Assembly: GCA_015222065.1 (NCBI GenBank)
Contig: JADFUQ010000031.1
Span: forward strand, 1 to 10,939
Source: Bacteroidota bacterium
Lineage (GTDB): Bacteria > Bacteroidota > Bacteroidia > Bacteroidales > VadinHA17
Direction of reading: 5' to 3'
Length of the DNA stretch: 10,939 nucleotides
Shown: positions 7,525-10,939 of the stretch, in pieces
Layout: each line of letters opens with the position of its first letter
How positions within the stretch are numbered: the stretch's first letter is position 1
Position numbers and translations under genes: made by a program
Notes under the pieces: generated by a model
The model's input: the letters and a program-made list of their open reading frames with translations, nothing else
What the model was told of the DNA's origin: nothing
Database searches by the model: none

Positions 7525-9567
7525 CTTTATAAAAACCGCCTCATCAGTGAATTCTATTCCGTTCTTTACAACAATCACTTTAAGCTTGTTCTCTCCTTTT
7601 TTTAACTTAACATCATTTGCAATAAACATAACTTCATTCAGTCCTTTTTCATGTTTAATCCTTTTTCCATTAAGATAAAATTGAGGCTCGCCGATATTTG
7701 AGTAAATTTTAAAGGATGTTTTTTTTAAAGACCGTTCTTTTAGCCTTTTCTCTGAGATATACAAAACCGGTTGGTCAGACCAGTTAGCCTTATACCAGAA
7801 GAAACCATCCTTTTTTATTTTGCGGTCATAGCTTACCAGGCCTTTATGGTTTAGTCCTTTTCGCCCGCCACGATCCCATCCCGGGACACAGAAATCGAAC
7901 ATATTCCACACATACGAACCCCAAATGAAAGAACGTTTTTGGATCTGTGACCATTGTACTTCGTGCATCCGGGTTTGGTATGATTCAGGAAAAAACTGAC
8001 CCCCGGTTGGATCTGGTTGTTTTTCAATTACTTCAGCCTGGTGTTCAACATTAGCGCCACAGCCGTATTCAGCAACACAGATCAGGTTGTCAGGCCGGCT
8101 TACACGTGTACTATCCATCCATTCTGCCATATCTTCAATTTTTCCTTCATACCATCCAAAATACCTGTTAATTCCCTGCAGATCGGTATGGAAATTCATG
8201 GGGCGGTCAAGATTTCCCCAGCCCGATACAGAAACGGTATACCTTGATGGATCCAGTTGCCTGGCAATAGTATGCATTTCCCGTGTTAACTGCACCGGAT
8301 ATTCAGAGATATTCCGGGCATATACTTCATTGTGAATTCCCCATATGATAATGGATGGATGATTAAAATTTTGAAGTATTAATTCATAATACTGTTGTTT
8401 TGCATTCTTAGCCTCCTGCCCGCTCCATGTATTTACGAAGGGAACCTCAGCCCAGACTATTAACCCCAGCGTATCGCAATAAGAGTAAACATAATCTGAT
8501 TGTTGGTAATGGGCCAGTCTTACAGTTGTGGCTCCCATTTCGTTGATAAGGTCGAAATCAGTCTTATGCTGCCTGTCAGACATGGCACTGCCATAATTTT
8601 CCCATTCCTGATGCCGGCAAACCCCGTACAACCTGTATGGTTTGCCATTAAGCATAAATCCGTGGTTACTATCAAAGTGATAGTACCGTAGTCCTAAAGA
8701 CTGACTTACCTCATCTGCTACTTCCCTCTCCATTATTAGCTGAACTTTCACTTTGTATAAGTAAGGATTTTTCTTTCCGTTCCATAACACCGGATCTTTT
8801 ATCACCAAATGCTGAATAAAATCTGTCTGACGTACCGGAGGCAAAGCACAGGAATCAATGCTAAAAACCACTTCATGACCATCGGAGTCAAGAACCAGGG
8901 TTTTTATTAATACTTTCTGTTTCAGGATATGACTGTTTTCCAGTTTGATCTTCAGACTTATTTCTGCCTTTTCCTGAGAAACAATATCTTGTGTAATATA
9001 TACGCCAGGGGAAGCAAAATCCGTTGTTGAGATATGAACCTTATTTGTAACAAAAAGTGATACTGAACGATAGATACCACCATAAACCATAAACAAACGA
9101 TGGTTTACAGGAATAATATCTGGTTTGAGCTCATTATTTACCTTTACATATATCTGATTTTTTGCGCCAAATTGAACTAAAGGTGTAATATCAAAGCAGA
9201 AAGCAGAATAGCCCCCTTCATGAGTTCCTGCCAAATGTCCATTTACGTATACATCGGCTACCTGTCCGACTCCTTCAAAGCGGAGATATAATTTTTTATT
9301 ACGAATGGTTTTTTCCGCAAAGAATGATTTCCGGTACCAACCTGTACCACGGTAAACATCGCCACCGGATTGAGCGTCTTTATTATTCCAGGTATGTGGT
9401 ATATTTACCTTTTCCCATTTTACGAAATCTGATTCCTTTTTAAAATCCATATCCATGCGTACAAATTCCCAATCCTGGTTTATGTTCCTGATTTCCCTTG
9501 CCTGTACATTGCATTGAATAAGAAAGAAAATACCAAACAACAAATAATTGCTATACATTATTCTCAT
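7519..9567 (-). CDS. GH2-family beta-glycosidase (beta-galactosidase/beta-glucuronidase type), exported
   Basis: A 682-residue canonical GH2 enzyme with a cleavable signal peptide (hydrophobic YLLFGIFFLI, cleavage likely after VQA at 23), so periplasmic or secreted. Domains: jelly-roll sugar-binding (about 25-175, with GTGWYRKSF, VYVNGHLAG and VYGGIYRSV); Ig-like (about 180-293, ending LGLRYYHF); TIM barrel (about 300-600, YGVCRHQEW at 314 and the R-L-A-H-Y substrate-loop motif at 350); and a short C-terminal Ig-like domain (FYLNGKRI) resembling those of other Bacteroidota GH2 proteins. The acid/base is Glu414 in HPSIIIWGIHNE and the nucleophile is Glu500 in VAEYG, so a retaining exo-beta-glycosidase is expected. 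Which sugar is removed cannot be read from the sequence. The start at 9567 lies 3 bases after the upstream methyltransferase-like gene, so translation is probably coupled; Met4 is an alternative start. Confidence 0.93.
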   Translation of the reverse strand: MRIMYSNYLLFGIFFLIQCNVQAREIRNINQDWEFVRMDMDFKKESDFVKWEKVNIPHTWNNKDAQSGGDVYRGTGWYRKSFFAEKTIRNKKLYLRFEGVGQVADVYVNGHLAGTHEGGYSAFCFDITPLVQFGAKNQIYVKVNNELKPDIIPVNHRLFMVYGGIYRSVSLFVTNKVHISTTDFASPGVYITQDIVSQEKAEISLKIKLENSHILKQKVLIKTLVLDSDGHEVVFSIDSCALPPVRQTDFIQHLVIKDPVLWNGKKNPYLYKVKVQLIMEREVADEVSQSLGLRYYHFDSNHGFMLNGKPYRLYGVCRHQEWENYGSAMSDRQHKTDFDLINEMGATTVRLAHYQQSDYVYSYCDTLGLIVWAEVPFVNTWSGQEAKNAKQQYYELILQNFNHPSIIIWGIHNEVYARNISEYPVQLTREMHTIARQLDPSRYTVSVSGWGNLDRPMNFHTDLQGINRYFGWYEGKIEDMAEWMDSTRVSRPDNLICVAEYGCGANVEHQAEVIEKQPDPTGGQFFPESYQTRMHEVQWSQIQKRSFIWGSYVWNMFDFCVPGWDRGGRKGLNHKGLVSYDRKIKKDGFFWYKANWSDQPVLYISEKRLKERSLKKTSFKIYSNIGEPQFYLNGKRIKHEKGLNEVMFIANDVKLKKGENKLKVIVVKNGIEFTDEAVFIKK

Positions 9568-9570
9568 AAT

Positions 9571-10695
9571 TTATTGACAAATCTGATGAATTTGATCATA
9601 TACAATTTCCTGTTCTTCAGGTGTTTTACAGTAAGTGACGATTATTAATTTCATGCCAGGTTTCCAGAGCTTCCCGACTTTCCGAATGACTGTTTCAGCA
9701 TTACCAACTATTCTGGCCTCTACGACAATACCTGTATTCGCAAAAGCATTAAAAGGCTCAGCAGGATTGTAGCCAGGATCGGTTTCCTCTGAAAAGGCTC
9801 CGTCAACCATTTTCAAACCTTTGATCTGTTTCACAACTTTAATACGGTCAGACCAGTCACCACATGAATGAAAGACTGGTTCGCCAAAGGCCCCGCCAAA
9901 TTTCTCCAGTGATGGAGCCGCCAGATCAAGATATGAGTTTCCCGCCAGCATCAGAATATTATCGTCACTTATTCCAATTCCGTCGAATTCTCTTGATGAG
10001 GCAAAACCATGCCCCGGTCGAACAAGGTTAGAGCCGATAAGATCAATCTGTTCCCGGGTAAACCCGATTAACAGGCCGGCTATTTGATCAAGGAGTTGTT
10101 TTACACTTTCGGGCGACATGACTGTATCCATCATGAAATTTGAAATATCTACGATATTACAGGCGCTGTTAAGCGGTGATTGTGTATCGGTAAATGAGAC
10201 AGGAAGCTTGCCCTTTGTTTTATCCATAAAGTATTCGATCATCTCCAGCGTATGTTTCCCAATAGATGCTGAAGCAATCGGGGAGGGGTTGTGATTCAGA
10301 GCATCTGTCACTGATTGAAACAAGGGTTTTGTTACCGGTGCCTGACCATCAGCCCAATAATAGTTTGCCCCGTAAGCGCCTGCAACTGTGCCGATACCAT
10401 ACCATGGCTCAAGAAAGTTTGGTATATCTGCCTTGTAATTCATGCTTTTCCTTAGTGCGCCAAGTTGCCATTCCAGTGATTTTTTCATCTCTTTTGAATC
10501 ATAAGAAAATACTTCTGCAACACGCATTCGCCTATAAACTAAAACACCCGAGTCTGCTTGCCAAAAGGAACTGCACCGTTTGTGAAATGATTTTTCATAA
10601 TCGGCATACATATCAAAATCGAACTGTTCAGGTGCAACCGGGTCCACCAGGGTTGCCTGTGAGTCGGCTAAACTTGTATCAAATTTTTGTGCCAT
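9571..10695 (-). CDS. UROD-superfamily protein of the cobalamin methyltransferase (MtaA/MtbA-like) type
   Basis: A 374-residue cytoplasmic protein with no signal peptide or membrane segment. The fold family is suggested by the overall length, the C-terminal half and the motif VFHSCGDW followed by a late Cys. His276, Cys278 and Cys356 reproduce the His-x-Cys...Cys zinc-binding pattern of corrinoid:coenzyme M methyltransferases MtaA/MtbA, with a similar gap between the cysteines (78 residues here). The N-terminal Arg-rich motif of true uroporphyrinogen decarboxylase (RQAGRY) is absent, so a haem role is unlikely. Known relatives move methyl groups between a corrinoid protein and an acceptor. 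No corrinoid protein or activator is in the window. It is the first gene of a two-gene unit with the GH2 enzyme downstream. Inferred role: demethylation or methyl transfer linked to a methylated sugar or plant compound. The exact reaction is uncertain. Confidence 0.8.
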   Translation of the reverse strand: MAQKFDTSLADSQATLVDPVAPEQFDFDMYADYEKSFHKRCSSFWQADSGVLVYRRMRVAEVFSYDSKEMKKSLEWQLGALRKSMNYKADIPNFLEPWYGIGTVAGAYGANYYWADGQAPVTKPLFQSVTDALNHNPSPIASASIGKHTLEMIEYFMDKTKGKLPVSFTDTQSPLNSACNIVDISNFMMDTVMSPESVKQLLDQIAGLLIGFTREQIDLIGSNLVRPGHGFASSREFDGIGISDDNILMLAGNSYLDLAAPSLEKFGGAFGEPVFHSCGDWSDRIKVVKQIKGLKMVDGAFSEETDPGYNPAEPFNAFANTGIVVEARIVGNAETVIRKVGKLWKPGMKLIIVTYCKTPEEQEIVYDQIHQICQ

Positions 10696-10738
10696 AAGAA
10701 AACAAAGATGAAAATAATCTGAAGAAATTTAAAGGAAA

Positions 10739-10792
10739 ATAATGGAATAATGGAACCTTCCGCCAAAGGCGTGCCTTCGGCACAATGTTCCA
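10739..10792. repeat. Folded intergenic repeat (three-way-junction-like palindrome)
   Basis: TGGAAC (10751-10756) pairs with GTTCCA (10787-10792). Inside are two small hairpins, CGCC-AAA-GGCG (10761-10771) and GTGCC-TTC-GGCAC (10771-10783), which share base 10771. Just before them, ATAATGGA is repeated in tandem (10739-10754). The GC-rich folded core stands out from AT-rich surroundings. It resembles the dispersed REP-like palindromes common between genes in Bacteroidota. It lies about 55 bases upstream of the minus-strand operon start, so it would be in the leader if transcription begins further right. Confidence 0.6.
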
Positions 10793-10849
10793 GGCATTTA
10801 ACATGTAACAGTTTAGTTATTATTATTAATTCTATATGTTAGGGAAATG

Positions 10850-10865
10850 TGTTAAAAAATTAACA
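10850..10865. promoter_or_regulatory. Perfect palindrome, possible operator
   Basis: TGTTAA-AAAA-TTAACA is a perfect inverted repeat with 6-bp arms and a 4-base spacer. It lies 155 bases upstream of the minus-strand operon. Another TTAACA half-site occurs at 10798-10803. The form suits a dimeric repressor or activator, but no regulator gene is in the window and the AT-rich background makes short palindromes fairly likely by chance. Confidence 0.3.
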
Positions 10866-10909
10866 TAAAAATAGTACTATAATAAATTTTTTCTATATTT
10901 ATCCAGAAG

Positions 10910-10917
10910 CAAAATTA
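10910..10917 (-). promoter_or_regulatory. Possible Bacteroidota -7 promoter element for the minus-strand operon
   Basis: On the minus strand this reads TAATTTTG, a full match to the Bacteroidota -7 consensus TAnnTTTG. No -33 TTG is at the expected distance, although the window ends there. Transcription from here would give a leader of about 200 bases containing the palindrome and the folded repeat. Apart from these elements I see nothing in the 244 bases from 10696 to the window end. Confidence 0.2.
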
Positions 10918-10939
10918 ACCATTTATACAAGTTTATTAA

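Noticed and set aside
9571..10695. Reading the UROD-superfamily gene as haem-pathway hemE
   Set aside because: The RQAGRY-type N-terminal motif is missing, while the His-x-Cys...Cys pattern of methyltransferases is present. The neighbours are glycosidases.
10266..10697. Plus-strand open frame opposite the methyltransferase-like gene
   Set aside because: The composition looks random, and the opposite strand codes for a conserved family protein.
10703..10710. CATCTTTG on the minus strand, close to the TAnnTTTG promoter element
   Set aside because: The first base mismatches, there is no -33 element, and it would leave almost no leader before the start codon.

Overview
The window looks like part of a carbohydrate-degradation locus from a member of the Bacteroidota. 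The reasons are the dense set of lipoprotein or exported glycoside hydrolases, the AT-rich intergenic DNA, the A/T-rich start contexts without strong Shine-Dalgarno sequences, and lipobox signal peptides of the usual type. A relative of the Marinilabiliales/Prolixibacteraceae is my guess only; nothing here fixes the family. No SusC/SusD pair, regulator, transporter, RNA gene, transposase or CRISPR array is visible.

Layout. Four genes run on the + strand: (1) the 3' end of a sialidase-like propeller gene cut by the left edge (1-363); (2) a lipoprotein joining an alpha/beta-hydrolase esterase to a five-bladed glycosidase-type propeller (423-2657); (3) a divergent glycoside hydrolase family 2 (GH2) lipoprotein, whose real start is about 2665, with an unrecognised C-terminal extension (2665-5490); (4) a lipoprotein joining an SGNH-hydrolase-like domain to a sialidase-like propeller (5558-7477). 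Genes 1 and 4 are paralogues that bracket genes 2 and 3. Two genes run on the - strand and converge on this block: a cobalamin-methyltransferase-like member of the uroporphyrinogen decarboxylase (UROD) superfamily (10695-9571), followed after 3 bases by a canonical GH2 beta-glycosidase (9567-7519). The rightmost 244 bases hold no gene. They contain a folded intergenic repeat, a short perfect palindrome and a weak promoter-like element.

How they may work together. The exported or surface-anchored enzymes look suited to stripping acyl groups and sugars from a decorated glycan: an esterase, two GH2 enzymes (one canonical, one divergent) and propeller glycosidases or binding modules. The UROD-family protein has no export signal and carries the His-x-Cys...Cys zinc signature of MtaA/MtbA-type methyltransferases. 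It could handle a methyl group released from an O-methylated substrate, but this is inference.

The main points of interest are the SGNH-like domain in which every catalytic position appears replaced, the GH2 lacking a recognisable nucleophile motif, its uncharacterised C-terminal tail, the pairing of two unrelated esterase folds with propellers, the methyltransferase-like gene next to a GH2, and a short intergenic repeat that contains stop codons of genes on both strands.
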